A DNA stretch of 43,462 nt from Leptolyngbya sp. 'hensonii' (GCF_001939115.1 NZ_MQTZ01000007.1:1-43462); one strand, 5' to 3'. Counted from the first letter of the stretch, positions 1 to 10,389 are shown. The notes: generated by a model from the letters alone, not told the origin. Numbers and translations: made by a program.

Positions 1-1
1 A

Positions 2-3000
2 GAGAGCGATACGACCGATCTCGCCCCCGAACCCTCCCCCAACCCCAGTACAGACGCGATAAATCGCGTCTCTATCACGGTTGATCGCCCCGACAAAAAT
101 CCTGTCCCAGCGTCACCTACCGTCCCCACCCAAATCGCCCAGGTCATCCCCGACAGCACCCTCGGCAGCGAAACCTCGATCGTTGTCCCCGACGTGATCA
201 AAGGCATTCCCAGCGATCGCATCGAAGGGGGAGCCGTGCGCGGCATCAACGTCTTCCACAGCTTCAGCCAGTTCAGCGTTGGCCAAGGCCAGGGAGCCTA
301 CTTCGCCACCCCTGCCGGGGTGCAGAACATCCTCAGCCGGGTGACTGGGGATACACCCTCCATCATCCAGGGACGGTTGGGGGTGGTAGGCAACGCCAAC
401 CTGTTTCTGGTCAATCCCAAAGGCATTGTTTTCGGCCCCAACTCCAGCCTGGACGTGACCGGCTCCTTCGTTGGAACCACCGCCTCCGGCATTCCCCTGG
501 GGGATAAAGGCTCTTTCAGCGCCTCCGATCCGGGGTCCAGTAACCTGCTGGCCGTGGAACCCTCCGCCATGTTCTTGAACGCCCTCCAGGGAACATCCGG
601 CAACATCACCAACCAGGGAACCCTGGCTACCGGCAAAGACCTGACCCTGATTGGGAACAATGTCACCAGCACGGGAGCGCTCAATACTCCCAATGGTCAG
701 GTCACCGTTGCTGCTCTGGGCGATGCCTCCGTTCGAGAACTGACGGCCCAATCCGCCCTTTTGCAAGCCGGGAATAATCTGCTGCTGCAGGAGAGCAAAC
801 TGGTAACCGCCGGGAATATGACCCTGCTGGCCGATAACACCGTGCAGATCCGGGATAGTGTCCAGACCCCTTTCCTGGCATTCTCCGGCGGGAATATGCT
901 GATCCAGGGCAACCAGGCCGTTGACATCCTGGCCCTGAACCACCCTGGCACCCCGTTTCAAAGCCTGGGCAATATGACCCTGGCCAGCAACGGTCCCGTC
1001 TCTGGTGATGCTCGCTATGCGGCTGCAGGCAATTTCTCGATCGTGAATCTGGCTGGTCAACCGGGAACCTTCCTCAGCCTGTATGACCCGATTATCAGTT
1101 CCACCGGCAATGTTGAGTTTGGCAGCTACACCGGCCCCTCTCTGAAAGTGGAAGCAGCAGGCAGCATTACCGTCACGGGCGCAATTACAATTACTGGACC
1201 CGATACCACCTTTGGTGGAGATGGAGTTTTGCAATCCACAGGCAATGTCACCATTGCAAAGACAGGCAACTTCGTTAGCTCCGGGACGATAAATAATAGT
1301 AGTTCTTCTAATAGTGCCAGCAGTCTGGAAGGGTATCTGTCCAACCAATCTGGAGATTTAACCGGAAAACTGAATGCGAGCACGGTGGGAGGCAGCAATA
1401 ATGGAACCCCAACTACAGGTTCGGCGATCAAGTTGCAGTTTGGTGTCCCCTTGGCCGTGGATGATGGAACGACTGTTACCCCCGGCAAAAAAGTCGTTTC
1501 CTTTGACTGGACCTTCTCTACCAGTGAAAACACAAGCCCGACCAATACTTTCAAAGACTTCGCCTTTTACACAGTTTCAGGCCCAGATAAATTCTACCTT
1601 GGCGATGGTCCAGTCCCTGCCCTGGCTGATCAGCAACAGAATCAGGCATTTACTCTGGCCAATACTGCAAGCGCAATCAAGTCTGGGACTCAGGCTGTCA
1701 CCCTTCTGAATAACGACACCGTCAACACGGCTACCTTTTCCCTGGGGATTGGCGTTATGAACGTCCAGGATACGTTAGTCAACTCTACAATCACCGTCAG
1801 TGGGTTTAAGGTAGACGGTGCCGCTGCTGATATCAGTGTCTCTGGTGATCCCGATGTGCCCACTTTGGGCAGCAGCGCTGCCCTGATTTTGAAAGCTGGC
1901 GTTCCCCTGGCTCAACTGAATCTCCCCAATACGAGCAACATCCTGGGAATTGTGCCTCCACCGGCTGTAGCTCCAGCCGTCTCATCTGTCTCTAGTGGCG
2001 GAGCTTCCTTTACTTCAACAGCCAACCCGCCAACACCACCCACCCTGGCCAGCATTGACATCACCGGGGCCATTAAAACGGTTCAGAATGGTTCTGCCAA
2101 CGGTGGCCCTGTGATTCTGCAGGCTCCTGGAAATATCACCCTGACAAATGCCCCGATCACAACAGGCAACACGACCTCGACCCAAACCGGCTTTGTAACC
2201 ATTGAATCCACTGCAGGCAACATTACCCTGACGAACAGTTCCATCTTCACTCAACCTAAAACAGGGGTCAATTCTGGTGGGGTCAGAATTGAAACCCAGG
2301 CGGCTAACGGGCAAATCCTGATTACCAACAGTACAATCACAACCTCTGCCAGTGAAGCGATCGGGGGTAAGGTCGAAATTCTGGCCAATAGTAATGCCAG
2401 TACCGCCGATCCTGCAATTAAAATTGTTGGCTCCACGATAGACACGGCTGGCTTTGATTCTGCTACCAACACAGGGACAGACCAGAAAAGTCGCAGCAGT
2501 GGTGTGCTGATTTCTGCACCGCAGAGTGCTGTTGAAATCTGCAGTACGGCAGCCTGTGATGGGTCAGGCTTCTCATCCACTATCTACTCAGATACCTTTT
2601 CCCTGGAGCGAGATTCAACCTCTGGCAACATTGAGATTGTGGGGGACACGATTAAGATTGTTAATTATAGACTCAATGCCGAATTGACCTTTAACAGCAA
2701 AGCAAATGGGGGCTCAATCCTGATTGGGAATGCAACAACTGTTGCAGTTGAAATCAACAAATCCACTATTCTGACCAGCGTGGGCAGCAGTGCAGAAGGA
2801 AAGGGTGGAGATATCCTTGTCAAAGGAAACGCTATTCAAATTTCCAATAACTCTCAACTCAATGCCAGTACAGCCAGTACAGTCGGAGCTACTCCCAATC
2901 CTGACGGTGGCAAGGGTGGCAAGGTTAATCTACAAGGTGAGGTTATTACTCTGGATTCAGCTCAGATCAATGCTTCTACCTCTGGCACCAAAGAGGGGGG

Positions 3001-6000
3001 GGCTATCACCCTGACCACTCCGAATAGTGGAACGATCGGCCTGACCAACAGTAAGCTCCTGACCACCGTTAACGTAGGGGGCAGTGGCAAGGGTGGAGAT
3101 GTCACTCTGAATAGTGGAACTATTACCCTTGAGTCTGGTTCTCAGGTTAATGCTGACACCTTAGGCAGCGGAGATGGAGGGGTGATCTCTATTGGAGATG
3201 CAACAACGACCTCCTTAATTGATATCAAGGGGGCAACGACCCAGGTCACAACTACGGTTGGTAACAGTGCTAGTGGTAAAGGTGGAGATATCTTCATCAA
3301 AGGAAATACTATTCAGATTTCCAGTAACGCTAAACTTGATGCCAGTACAGCCAGTACGGTCGGGGTGATTCCTAACCCTGACGGAGGCAAAGGCGGAACA
3401 ATTGATTTGCAGGGTGATTCCATCGCTCTGGATTTGGCTCAAATCAATGCTTCTACTTCTGGCACCAAAGCGGGGGGAGCCATCACTCTGACCACTCCCG
3501 ATACGGGCACGATCGATCTAACTAACAGCAAACTCCTGACCACTGTCAATCCAGGAGCCAGTGGTCAAGGGGGGGACGTGACCCTAGCTAGTGGCACAAT
3601 CTCTCTCAAGTCCACCTCTGAAGTCAATGCTGCCACTCTAGGAAATGGGGATCCAGGTCTGATTACAATTACGGCCCCTGCCAGCGTCACCGTTACAGAC
3701 AGCACAATCACAGCCAAGACGGAAACCAGTAAGAACGCTGGCAACATTTTTATTGCCACTGGGGACCTCAAAGTAAATGGAGGGGGAAAAATTAACTCCG
3801 AAAGTACTAACACTGGGCGTGCGGGAACCATTCAAGTGCTGGCAAATTCCGTCCAGTTAGGAAACCCAACTGGAGCGGGGACTCTTTCTGTCAAAGCAAC
3901 TGGCCCTACAGGTCAGGGTGGGGTAATTTTCATTCTGGCTCCTCAAGTCACGCTGCAAAATGGATCACAAATCTCTGCTTCTAACATTGCTGATAGTAGT
4001 CTTGCCCCTAACTCTGGCATTGCCTTATTCGGTCTAAACACCCTGGAATTAACGGACAGCGAAATCTCTGCTTCGACAGAAACGGGACAGGCTGGTGTTG
4101 TATACATTAATTCCTTCTTCAGCCCTCTACCTGCCCAGAGCGTGACCCTGATCAATTCCACTTTATCTGTGAAAGCAAATGGAGCCACAGGTACAGCAGG
4201 AGATATTCTCCTCAACACTCAAAATTTATTCCTGGATAATTCCACTATTCTGGCCTCGATCGTGGATGGCGATCCGACAAAACCCAGCAGTAACTTAACC
4301 GTAGAAGCCGCTGGGAACCTTGCCAATACGATCGAACTGAAAGGAGCCAGCAGTATTTCTCTGGAAGCAACGGGCAATGGCAAGGCTGGCAATATCACCC
4401 TCAAGACCCAAAATCTAATTTTGACTGGCAATTCAATAGTTGAGCAATCTACGATTAAGGCTTCTACAGGGACAGGACAAGCTGGGAATCTGTCTATCAA
4501 CGAGGGCGTCACACCTGCCGATAGCATCACGCTCAACAATGGCACCCTCAGTGTGGCTGCAACGGGTGCGGTAGGGAACAGTACAGCGGGCAACATTGTG
4601 TTGAATACGCAGACCCTGGACTTGCAAAATAATTCCGAAATTTCCACTGCATCGAAATCCAATGCTCCCGGCAGCAGCGCTGGCTTCATTACCAGTACAG
4701 CCAACACCCTCACCCTGCAGGGCAACTCCAGCATCACCGCCTCCACCAAGGCCGGTCAGGGCGGCAACATTACCTTTACCAAACTTAATATCCTGACTGC
4801 TGAGAATAGCCAGATCGCCACCGCCACCGAAACGGGTAAAGCCGGAAACCTGTCGGTGAATGAGGGTGGCCCCGCAGCCACCACGATCGCCCTGGATAAC
4901 GCCACCTTCAGTTTGGCTGCAACGGGTGCGGTAGGGAACAGCACAGCAGGAAACATTGTGCTGAATACGCAGACCCTGGGCTTGCAAAATAATTCCGAAA
5001 TTTCCACTGCATCGAAATCCAATGCTCCCAGCAGCAGCGCTGGCTTCATTACCAGTACAGCCAACACCCTCATATTGCAGGGTAACTCCAGCATCACCGC
5101 CTCCACCAAGGCCGGTCAGGGCGGCAACATTACCTTTACCAAACTCAATATTCTGACTGCTGAGAATAGCCAGATCGCCACCGCCACCGAAACGGGTAAA
5201 GCCGGAAACCTGTCGGTGAATGAGGGTGGCCCCGCAGCCACCACGATCGCCCTGAATAATGCCACCTTCAGTCTGGCTGCAACGGGTGCAACAGGGAACA
5301 GTACAGCGGGCAACATTGTGCTGAATACGCAGACCCTGGGCTTGCAAAATAATTCCGAAATTTCCACTGCATCGAAATCCAATGATTTTGGCAGCACAGC
5401 GGGTTATATCACCAGCACTGCAAATTTGATGATCCTGCAAGGTAATTCCAGCATTACTGCGTCTACGATCGGCGGCAAAGGTGGCAACATCACCTTCACC
5501 AATCTCAACACATTGACCGCTCAGAACAGCGACATCTCAACTTCGACGGAAAATGGACTCAGTGGCATTATTACGATCGTGGCTACCCAAATGGTCGATC
5601 TGAATGGGCCGGGGGGCCTGTTTGCTGGAGCAACTGGCACCAATGGCACTCCGGCCAACATTCAGGTCACAACCCCCACCTTATTGGTTCGGAATGGCGC
5701 CGAAATTGCCACCTCTACACTAGGGACGAAAAGTGCCGGAAGTATCAGTATTCAGGTCGGGGATACCCTGGAGCTGAATGGGGGCAGCATCAACAGCAAA
5801 AGTAAGAGCACAGGTGATGCCGGGATGATTACGATTCAGTCTCCGATCGTCCGGGCCAGTGGCGGCGAAATTTCCGCTGAATCCCAGCAAGGTGGGGGCG
5901 GCCAGATCTTCATCACCGCCAAAGACATTCGCTTACGCAATAGCAGCCCCATCATCAGTAGCGTGTTTGACGGCACGGGCAATGGCGGCAGTATCCTGAT

Positions 6001-6595
6001 TCAGTCCTATGTGTTCCTGGCTCTCGAAGACAGTGATATTCTGGCCAACGCCGAGTTTGGGGATGGGGGCCAGATTACCATCAATGCTCCGGCCTTTGTC
6101 GCCGATATCTTTGCCTTCGTGAAGCCCAATCCAGGAAGCCTGAATCCTTTCCGGCACAACGGGCGCGTGGATATCTCCGCTTCCTCCCGGTTTGGTGTCA
6201 GTGGTGCAGTTTTGGTCCCTGACTTCACCTTCCTGCAAAATTCCCTGACTTCCTTATCAGAAAATCTGGTCAATCCGGATGAGGCCATTTCCCGCAGTTG
6301 TCAGGCTCGCCAGAACGCCACCCAGGGCAGCTTTGTGATCACGGGTACGGGTGGTCTGGTCCGCACCCCCTACGACCTCCCAGGCGGGAGCTACCCCCTG
6401 AGTGACCTGCAACCCCTGCAGAATCCGACGGGAAACCCCACCACGGGGTCTAACATTGCCCCTCCAGAAGTTTCGATCGAGCAGCCCCGCCGGGAAGCCA
6501 GAGGCGTTTCCCGCACTGCGGATGGTAGGGTACTCCTGGCAAGCAATGCTCAAACGATGCAGATTCCAGGGGTGGGGGAAGTCGTTTGTCATTAG
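2..6595 (+). CDS. Two-partner-secretion filamentous haemagglutinin-like exoprotein (5' partial)
   Basis: Large secreted beta-helical protein of the TpsA type, expected to cross the outer membrane through a TpsB partner not present here. The reading frame is open to the left edge of the window, so the GTG at 194 is internal: the codons before it encode a Pro/Ser/Thr/Asp-rich stretch leading into AQVIPDSTLGSE, the usual beginning of the TPS domain. The TPS domain (haemagglutination activity site) covers roughly the next 130 codons, with the hallmark NLFLVNPKGIVFG (canonical NPNG here NPKG). The remainder is thousands of bases of Gly/Asn/Thr/Ser-rich repeats typical of a right-handed beta-helix, interrupted around codons for LQFGVPLAVDDG to SGFKVDG by a less repetitive insert. 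The C-terminus (SCQARQ, SFVITGTGGL) matches the cyanobacterial members of the family. Next to CHASE2 cyclase and DUF928 genes, a familiar cyanobacterial grouping. Role in adhesion or surface interaction is inferred. Confidence 0.9.
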   Translation, partial: ESDTTDLAPEPSPNPSTDAINRVSITVDRPDKNPVPASPTVPTQIAQVIPDSTLGSETSIVVPDVIKGIPSDRIEGGAVRGINVFHSFSQFSVGQGQGAYFATPAGVQNILSRVTGDTPSIIQGRLGVVGNANLFLVNPKGIVFGPNSSLDVTGSFVGTTASGIPLGDKGSFSASDPGSSNLLAVEPSAMFLNALQGTSGNITNQGTLATGKDLTLIGNNVTSTGALNTPNGQVTVAALGDASVRELTAQSALLQAGNNLLLQESKLVTAGNMTLLADNTVQIRDSVQTPFLAFSGGNMLIQGNQAVDILALNHPGTPFQSLGNMTLASNGPVSGDARYAAAGNFSIVNLAGQPGTFLSLYDPIISSTGNVEFGSYTGPSLKVEAAGSITVTGAITITGPDTTFGGDGVLQSTGNVTIAKTGNFVSSGTINNSSSSNSASSLEGYLSNQSGDLTGKLNASTVGGSNNGTPTTGSAIKLQFGVPLAVDDGTTVTPGKKVVSFDWTFSTSENTSPTNTFKDFAFYTVSGPDKFYLGDGPVPALADQQQNQAFTLANTASAIKSGTQAVTLLNNDTVNTATFSLGIGVMNVQDTLVNSTITVSGFKVDGAAADISVSGDPDVPTLGSSAALILKAGVPLAQLNLPNTSNILGIVPPPAVAPAVSSVSSGGASFTSTANPPTPPTLASIDITGAIKTVQNGSANGGPVILQAPGNITLTNAPITTGNTTSTQTGFVTIESTAGNITLTNSSIFTQPKTGVNSGGVRIETQAANGQILITNSTITTSASEAIGGKVEILANSNASTADPAIKIVGSTIDTAGFDSATNTGTDQKSRSSGVLISAPQSAVEICSTAACDGSGFSSTIYSDTFSLERDSTSGNIEIVGDTIKIVNYRLNAELTFNSKANGGSILIGNATTVAVEINKSTILTSVGSSAEGKGGDILVKGNAIQISNNSQLNASTASTVGATPNPDGGKGGKVNLQGEVITLDSAQINASTSGTKEGGAITLTTPNSGTIGLTNSKLLTTVNVGGSGKGGDVTLNSGTITLESGSQVNADTLGSGDGGVISIGDATTTSLIDIKGATTQVTTTVGNSASGKGGDIFIKGNTIQISSNAKLDASTASTVGVIPNPDGGKGGTIDLQGDSIALDLAQINASTSGTKAGGAITLTTPDTGTIDLTNSKLLTTVNPGASGQGGDVTLASGTISLKSTSEVNAATLGNGDPGLITITAPASVTVTDSTITAKTETSKNAGNIFIATGDLKVNGGGKINSESTNTGRAGTIQVLANSVQLGNPTGAGTLSVKATGPTGQGGVIFILAPQVTLQNGSQISASNIADSSLAPNSGIALFGLNTLELTDSEISASTETGQAGVVYINSFFSPLPAQSVTLINSTLSVKANGATGTAGDILLNTQNLFLDNSTILASIVDGDPTKPSSNLTVEAAGNLANTIELKGASSISLEATGNGKAGNITLKTQNLILTGNSIVEQSTIKASTGTGQAGNLSINEGVTPADSITLNNGTLSVAATGAVGNSTAGNIVLNTQTLDLQNNSEISTASKSNAPGSSAGFITSTANTLTLQGNSSITASTKAGQGGNITFTKLNILTAENSQIATATETGKAGNLSVNEGGPAATTIALDNATFSLAATGAVGNSTAGNIVLNTQTLGLQNNSEISTASKSNAPSSSAGFITSTANTLILQGNSSITASTKAGQGGNITFTKLNILTAENSQIATATETGKAGNLSVNEGGPAATTIALNNATFSLAATGATGNSTAGNIVLNTQTLGLQNNSEISTASKSNDFGSTAGYITSTANLMILQGNSSITASTIGGKGGNITFTNLNTLTAQNSDISTSTENGLSGIITIVATQMVDLNGPGGLFAGATGTNGTPANIQVTTPTLLVRNGAEIATSTLGTKSAGSISIQVGDTLELNGGSINSKSKSTGDAGMITIQSPIVRASGGEISAESQQGGGGQIFITAKDIRLRNSSPIISSVFDGTGNGGSILIQSYVFLALEDSDILANAEFGDGGQITINAPAFVADIFAFVKPNPGSLNPFRHNGRVDISASSRFGVSGAVLVPDFTFLQNSLTSLSENLVNPDEAISRSCQARQNATQGSFVITGTGGLVRTPYDLPGGSYPLSDLQPLQNPTGNPTTGSNIAPPEVSIEQPRREARGVSRTADGRVLLASNAQTMQIPGVGEVVCH
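2798..3655 (+). repeat. Two tandem ~477-bp coding repeats in the haemagglutinin gene
   Basis: The segment starting at 2798 (GKGGDI...) recurs at 3275, offset 477 bp (159 codons); the CTGACGG anchor at 2901 recurs at 3378 with the same offset. Both copies encode the ASTASTVG, NPDGGKGG and LTNSKLLTTVN blocks. The copies have diverged at many positions, so this is an older duplication than the 360-bp one downstream. Confidence 0.85.
4480..5570 (+). repeat. Three tandem 360-bp (120-codon) coding repeats
   Basis: The block beginning AACGGGTGCG occurs at 4561, 4921 and 5281, an exact 360-bp spacing. Copies 1 and 2 are nearly identical over the whole unit; copy 3 diverges after about 5385. The repeated peptide includes TLGLQNNSEISTASKSN and NSSITASTKAGQGG. 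Length is a multiple of three, so copy-number change would preserve frame. Confidence 0.9.
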
Positions 6596-6789
6596 GGGCG
6601 TTGTATTAATGCTGGGTCGGAAATCAGCGGTTGCAATTCCAATCCATTGGGTATCAATCTGACCACTTTTAGCAGTTTCATCCGGGTGTCTGGAGCAATG
6701 CTTTGAAGGGGTGCAATAGTAAGGTCAATTACATGATTTTTGCGTCTGATACAGAACAAATTCTCTAAAACGCATTGGGATGAATATCG

Positions 6790-8736
6790 ATGCCGGTGAA
6801 GCTCAAAAAACACTTAAGAGAATGGGCCGGTGTCCTGTTGATGGTGCCGATGGTCACCAGTGTGATTGCACTGGCCCGGATAGTGGGTTGGCTACAACCT
6901 CTGGAACTGGCAGCCTATGACCAGTTCGTTAGCATAAAACCACCCCAATCCACAGATCCACGAATTCTGATCATCGAGGTTTCGGAAGAAGACATTCGCA
7001 CCCATGGACATCCAATTCCAGATGGGGTTCTGGCTCGCCTGATTCAAAAACTCAACCAGTCGCGACCGGCAGCGATCGGCCTCGATATTGTGCGGGATAT
7101 TCCCGTTCCTCCTGGTCATGCGGAACTGGAAAAAACCTTCAGGGCCACTCCCAATTTAATTGGGATCGCATTTCGCTCCGATACCCCTGCCGATAATATT
7201 GCCCCACCTCCAGCTCTCCCACCCCAGCAAGTGGGTCTGAGTAATATGTTTCATGACGCGGATGGGATCACTCGACGTGGGTTACTGTATTTGTCCAACC
7301 CTGACGGTACGGTAGAGACAGGATTTAGTATGAAGCTGGCTGCCCTCTATTTGCAAAAGCAGGGCATTGCTCTCCCCCAGCCTGAAAATCTCAGGACCAA
7401 TTCCATGCTGCAAATTGGCAATGGCAGGTTGGTCAAACTCTGGTCCAATGATGGCGGCTATGTGAATGTCATCACCAATGACAAGCACTATCTGCTCCTG
7501 ATTAACTACCGAGCCGCTCGGGGCGGCTTTTCCACAGCCACGCTGACCGATGTCCTGGAAAATCGGGTTCCCGAAAACTTTATTCGCAATCGGGTCATCC
7601 TGATTGGATATTCAGCCCCCAGCGTGGATGATACGTTTCTGACCCCCTATCGCACGGGGACAGCCGTCAATATGCTGGGGGTGGCAGTCCATGCCACCAT
7701 GGTTAGTCAGATCCTCAATACTGCCCAGCAGGGAGAAACCTCCATTCGAAGCTGGCCAGAACCTGTGAAATACCTGTGGATCATTGTGTGGGGCATCATT
7801 GGGACATTCTTAAGCTGGCAACTTCGATCGCCCCGCCACCTGATTCCAGCCCTGCTCGTACTCCAGTTGGGGCTATTTGGGAGCTGCTATTTGGCATTCC
7901 TGATGCACTGGTGGATTCCCCTCATCCCCCCCACTCTAGCCTTGCTGACCGCCAGCATCCTGACCACCCTCTACGTTGCGAGTTTGGAACATCAGGAGCG
8001 GCAGTTGGTGATGACGCTATTTGGTCGTCATGTTACTCCCGATGTGGCTGAAATGATTTGGCAGAACCGGGAACAGGTGATGGCGGAAGGGCGAATGCGC
8101 GGGAAGAAAATGACGGCCACCGTTTTGTTTACAGATTTGAAAGATTTTAGCAGTATTACAGAGCGGACAAGCCCGGAAAGTTTGATGGATTGGTTGAATG
8201 AATATATGGAGGCCATGGTGCAGCTTGTGCTGGAACATGGTGGAATTGTTGACAAACTGATTGGCGATGCAGTGATGGCTATTTTTGGTGTCCCGATCCC
8301 CCGAACAACCACAGCGGCAGTTGCTGCCGATGCCTGTCATGCCGTTCAATGCGCTATTGCCATGGCAAGAGCCCTGGAGCAGCTTAACCAGCGGTGGCAG
8401 GCTCGACAACAACCCCTCGCCTACATGCGAATTGGCATTGCCACTGGGGAGGTGATTACGGGAAGTCTGGGTAGCCAGAAACGACTGGATTACACCACCA
8501 TCGGCGACAGCGTGAATGTGGCAGCCCGTCTTGAAAGTTACAACAAATCGATGGACACCGGGTTATGCCGCATTTTGATTGATGAAGTCACATTTCACTA
8601 CATCCAGGGCAAGTTTTCTACCCAGTACGTTGGTACAGCACAACTGAAAGGACGACAGCAGAATTCAAAGATTTACCAGGTTTTGGTAGATCAGCCTGCG
8701 TCGCTCAGTTACCAGACCCGGACTGACGATCGATAA
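6790..8736 (+). CDS. CHASE2-domain class III adenylate cyclase
   Basis: Membrane sensor that makes cAMP from ATP. Layout of the 648 residues: N-terminal membrane helix (about 12-32), extracytoplasmic CHASE2 sensor (about 40-310), two or three membrane helices (about 328-395), cytoplasmic class III cyclase domain (about 438-640). Catalytic positions visible: metal-binding Asp449 (FTDLKDFSS) and Asp493 (GDAVMAIFG), adenine-selecting Lys489 with Thr569 (the Lys/Thr pair seen in other cyanobacterial adenylate cyclases), and the Asn576/Arg580 transition-state pair in SVNVAAR. All are intact, so activity is expected. ATG at 6790 puts the first helix near the N-terminus. It follows the haemagglutinin gene by about 190 bp and precedes DUF928 by about 46 bp, probably co-transcribed with the latter. 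The CHASE2 ligand is unknown. Confidence 0.93.
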   Translation: MPVKLKKHLREWAGVLLMVPMVTSVIALARIVGWLQPLELAAYDQFVSIKPPQSTDPRILIIEVSEEDIRTHGHPIPDGVLARLIQKLNQSRPAAIGLDIVRDIPVPPGHAELEKTFRATPNLIGIAFRSDTPADNIAPPPALPPQQVGLSNMFHDADGITRRGLLYLSNPDGTVETGFSMKLAALYLQKQGIALPQPENLRTNSMLQIGNGRLVKLWSNDGGYVNVITNDKHYLLLINYRAARGGFSTATLTDVLENRVPENFIRNRVILIGYSAPSVDDTFLTPYRTGTAVNMLGVAVHATMVSQILNTAQQGETSIRSWPEPVKYLWIIVWGIIGTFLSWQLRSPRHLIPALLVLQLGLFGSCYLAFLMHWWIPLIPPTLALLTASILTTLYVASLEHQERQLVMTLFGRHVTPDVAEMIWQNREQVMAEGRMRGKKMTATVLFTDLKDFSSITERTSPESLMDWLNEYMEAMVQLVLEHGGIVDKLIGDAVMAIFGVPIPRTTTAAVAADACHAVQCAIAMARALEQLNQRWQARQQPLAYMRIGIATGEVITGSLGSQKRLDYTTIGDSVNVAARLESYNKSMDTGLCRILIDEVTFHYIQGKFSTQYVGTAQLKGRQQNSKIYQVLVDQPASLSYQTRTDDR

Positions 8737-8782
8737 GCCTATCTGCAATTACGGCATTGTCACGCACACACAGGATACTCCT

Positions 8783-9568
8783 ATGGCATACTCTCCCAGA
8801 TTTTCAACCCTTCTCATGTCAGCTCTGCTGGTATCCACGTTCAGTGGTTTCTCAACGATCGCGCTGGCAGGCCCAAAATTCCCCCTGCAGGGACAAGCCT
8901 CAACCCCGCAACTGGCCAATACAGGGGCGGCTCCCAAGCAACTTGGCAACACCAACTCCAGAAACCAGCCAGGAACCCTCAGCAATGAGAGTCGATCGGG
9001 TGGCAAGCGGGGAAATTGTGTGAACGAACCTCAGGCCGCTGTGAAGCTCCTGCAACCCCAGGGGGTCAAGATGGAAACCACCCTGGATACACCCGTTATC
9101 CCCTGGTTTACGACCGTTTCCCGTGCTTTTGAAGTTGGCATTGATGACCAGCAAACCGAAAAAGAACTATTGTCCCAAGAGATTCCGCTGAAACAAATCA
9201 CAGCTCGAAAACTCAATAGCTTTTCCATCCCCAATAGCGCGGCCCTGGTTCCGGGCAAGGTCTATACCCTGACGGTCTCCCTGATCTGCAATACGAAGGA
9301 CCGGTCCCAAGACGCCTTTGAAAAGATGGAGCTGACCCGTGTCGCCCCTACGGCAGACCTGGTGAAAGCAATCCAGGATTTGAGCAAAAATACTCAAACG
9401 CCCGGTGTCATCATCGCGAAGGCTCGTCTCTACCAGAAATCCGGATACTGGTATGACGCCATTTCCACCCTGCTTGCGGTTCCCCGATCGCAGCCAATTC
9501 AAGCTGAACTGGTTCGTATGCTGGATCAGGCCGGGTTGAAGGACATTGCCGCCGCCGAGCGTCGATAA
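8783..9568 (+). CDS. DUF928 family secreted protein
   Basis: 261-residue exported protein. The first ~29 residues form a signal peptide (basic start, hydrophobic core LLMSALLVSTFSG, ALA cleavage site). A low-complexity Asn/Gln/Pro linker follows, then a domain starting at about 74 with the single-Cys GNCV motif, an immunoglobulin-like beta segment (TTLDTPVIPWF, AFEVGIDD, GKVYTLTVSLICN) and a C-terminal helical part. This organisation matches cyanobacterial DUF928 proteins, which commonly sit beside CHASE2 and haemagglutinin genes. Function is not established; the context suggests a periplasmic or surface role linked to the same locus. Confidence 0.8.
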   Translation: MAYSPRFSTLLMSALLVSTFSGFSTIALAGPKFPLQGQASTPQLANTGAAPKQLGNTNSRNQPGTLSNESRSGGKRGNCVNEPQAAVKLLQPQGVKMETTLDTPVIPWFTTVSRAFEVGIDDQQTEKELLSQEIPLKQITARKLNSFSIPNSAALVPGKVYTLTVSLICNTKDRSQDAFEKMELTRVAPTADLVKAIQDLSKNTQTPGVIIAKARLYQKSGYWYDAISTLLAVPRSQPIQAELVRMLDQAGLKDIAAAERR

Positions 9569-9612
9569 CGTTGAACCTTAGGATGCCCTTCAGAGTCGGA
9601 GGGGGACCAGAG

Positions 9613-10389
9613 TCAGAGTAACTCTTTGATCTGTTTCTGGAGATCGGACTTGATCTGGGCATAATGCTCCGCCTGGCACCAGGGCCGTAAGGTCAGCACT
9701 GTATTATCCACCGCCACAGCGGTCACCTCGCAGGTTGGCTGAGGCTCCGGTAAGACCAGGGTATGGTTGTGGGCGATCTTGATCAGGTCTCGAATCGTCG
9801 CATCGATCGGGCGATCGCCAATGCCGATCTCCAGGTCCACTCGTCTTGTACCTAACACCGTCTTGTTCTTCAGGGTGGTAGAAAACAGGTTACTATTGGG
9901 CACAGTAATCCGAATATTATCTGCCGTAATCAGGGTGGTGGAGAAGAGGCCAATTCCATCCACCATCCCTTCAACTCCAGCCCCTTCCACCACATCCCCC
10001 ACTTCAAAGGGTCGCAGGATAATCAGCATCACCCCAGCCGCAAAATGGGAAAGAGTTCCCTGCAAAGCCAGACCAGCAGCCAGACCGGCAGCCCCCACAA
10101 CAGCCACTACTGTCGTTGTCTCAATTTGCAAGGCATTGAGTGCCGCCAGAATCCCTACCATCAAGGTCAGAATCTCGGCCACCTGAACCAGAAACTTCCG
10201 CAGGGTAGCCTCCATGCGCCCCAGGGTTTGACGGGCCAGGCGATTCACAATACGAATGGTAAAGCGAGTAATGATCAGAATCCCGATCGCCCAGAGGCAG
10301 CGAGTTGCTACAGGAATCGCCAGTCTGGCAAGGTCCGTCGTGATTACCGTTGGAACATCAACCGCTAACAATGGAAAAAGGTCAGCCAT
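9613..10389 (-). CDS. MscS family small-conductance mechanosensitive channel
   Basis: 258-residue channel of the basic MscS size: three N-terminal membrane helices, then the cytoplasmic beta and alpha/beta domains. The pore helix TM3 is easily recognised (GAAGLAAGLALQGTLSHFAAG, with the Gly/Ala packing pattern of E. coli MscS), followed by the RPFEVGD turn and the IPNSN-like VPNSNLFSTTLKN segment. It is expected to release solutes under hypo-osmotic stress. It lies alone on the minus strand, convergent with the DUF928 gene and divergent from the S1-like gene. Confidence 0.9.
   Translation of the reverse strand: MADLFPLLAVDVPTVITTDLARLAIPVATRCLWAIGILIITRFTIRIVNRLARQTLGRMEATLRKFLVQVAEILTLMVGILAALNALQIETTTVVAVVGAAGLAAGLALQGTLSHFAAGVMLIILRPFEVGDVVEGAGVEGMVDGIGLFSTTLITADNIRITVPNSNLFSTTLKNKTVLGTRRVDLEIGIGDRPIDATIRDLIKIAHNHTLVLPEPQPTCEVTAVAVDNTVLTLRPWCQAEHYAQIKSDLQKQIKELL

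Noticed and set aside
113-1348. A 411-residue frame antisense to the haemagglutinin gene
   Set aside because: It is a by-product of the compositional bias and repeats of the plus-strand gene; it lacks a start signal and domains. Other long antisense frames, such as 4433-5440, share this cause.
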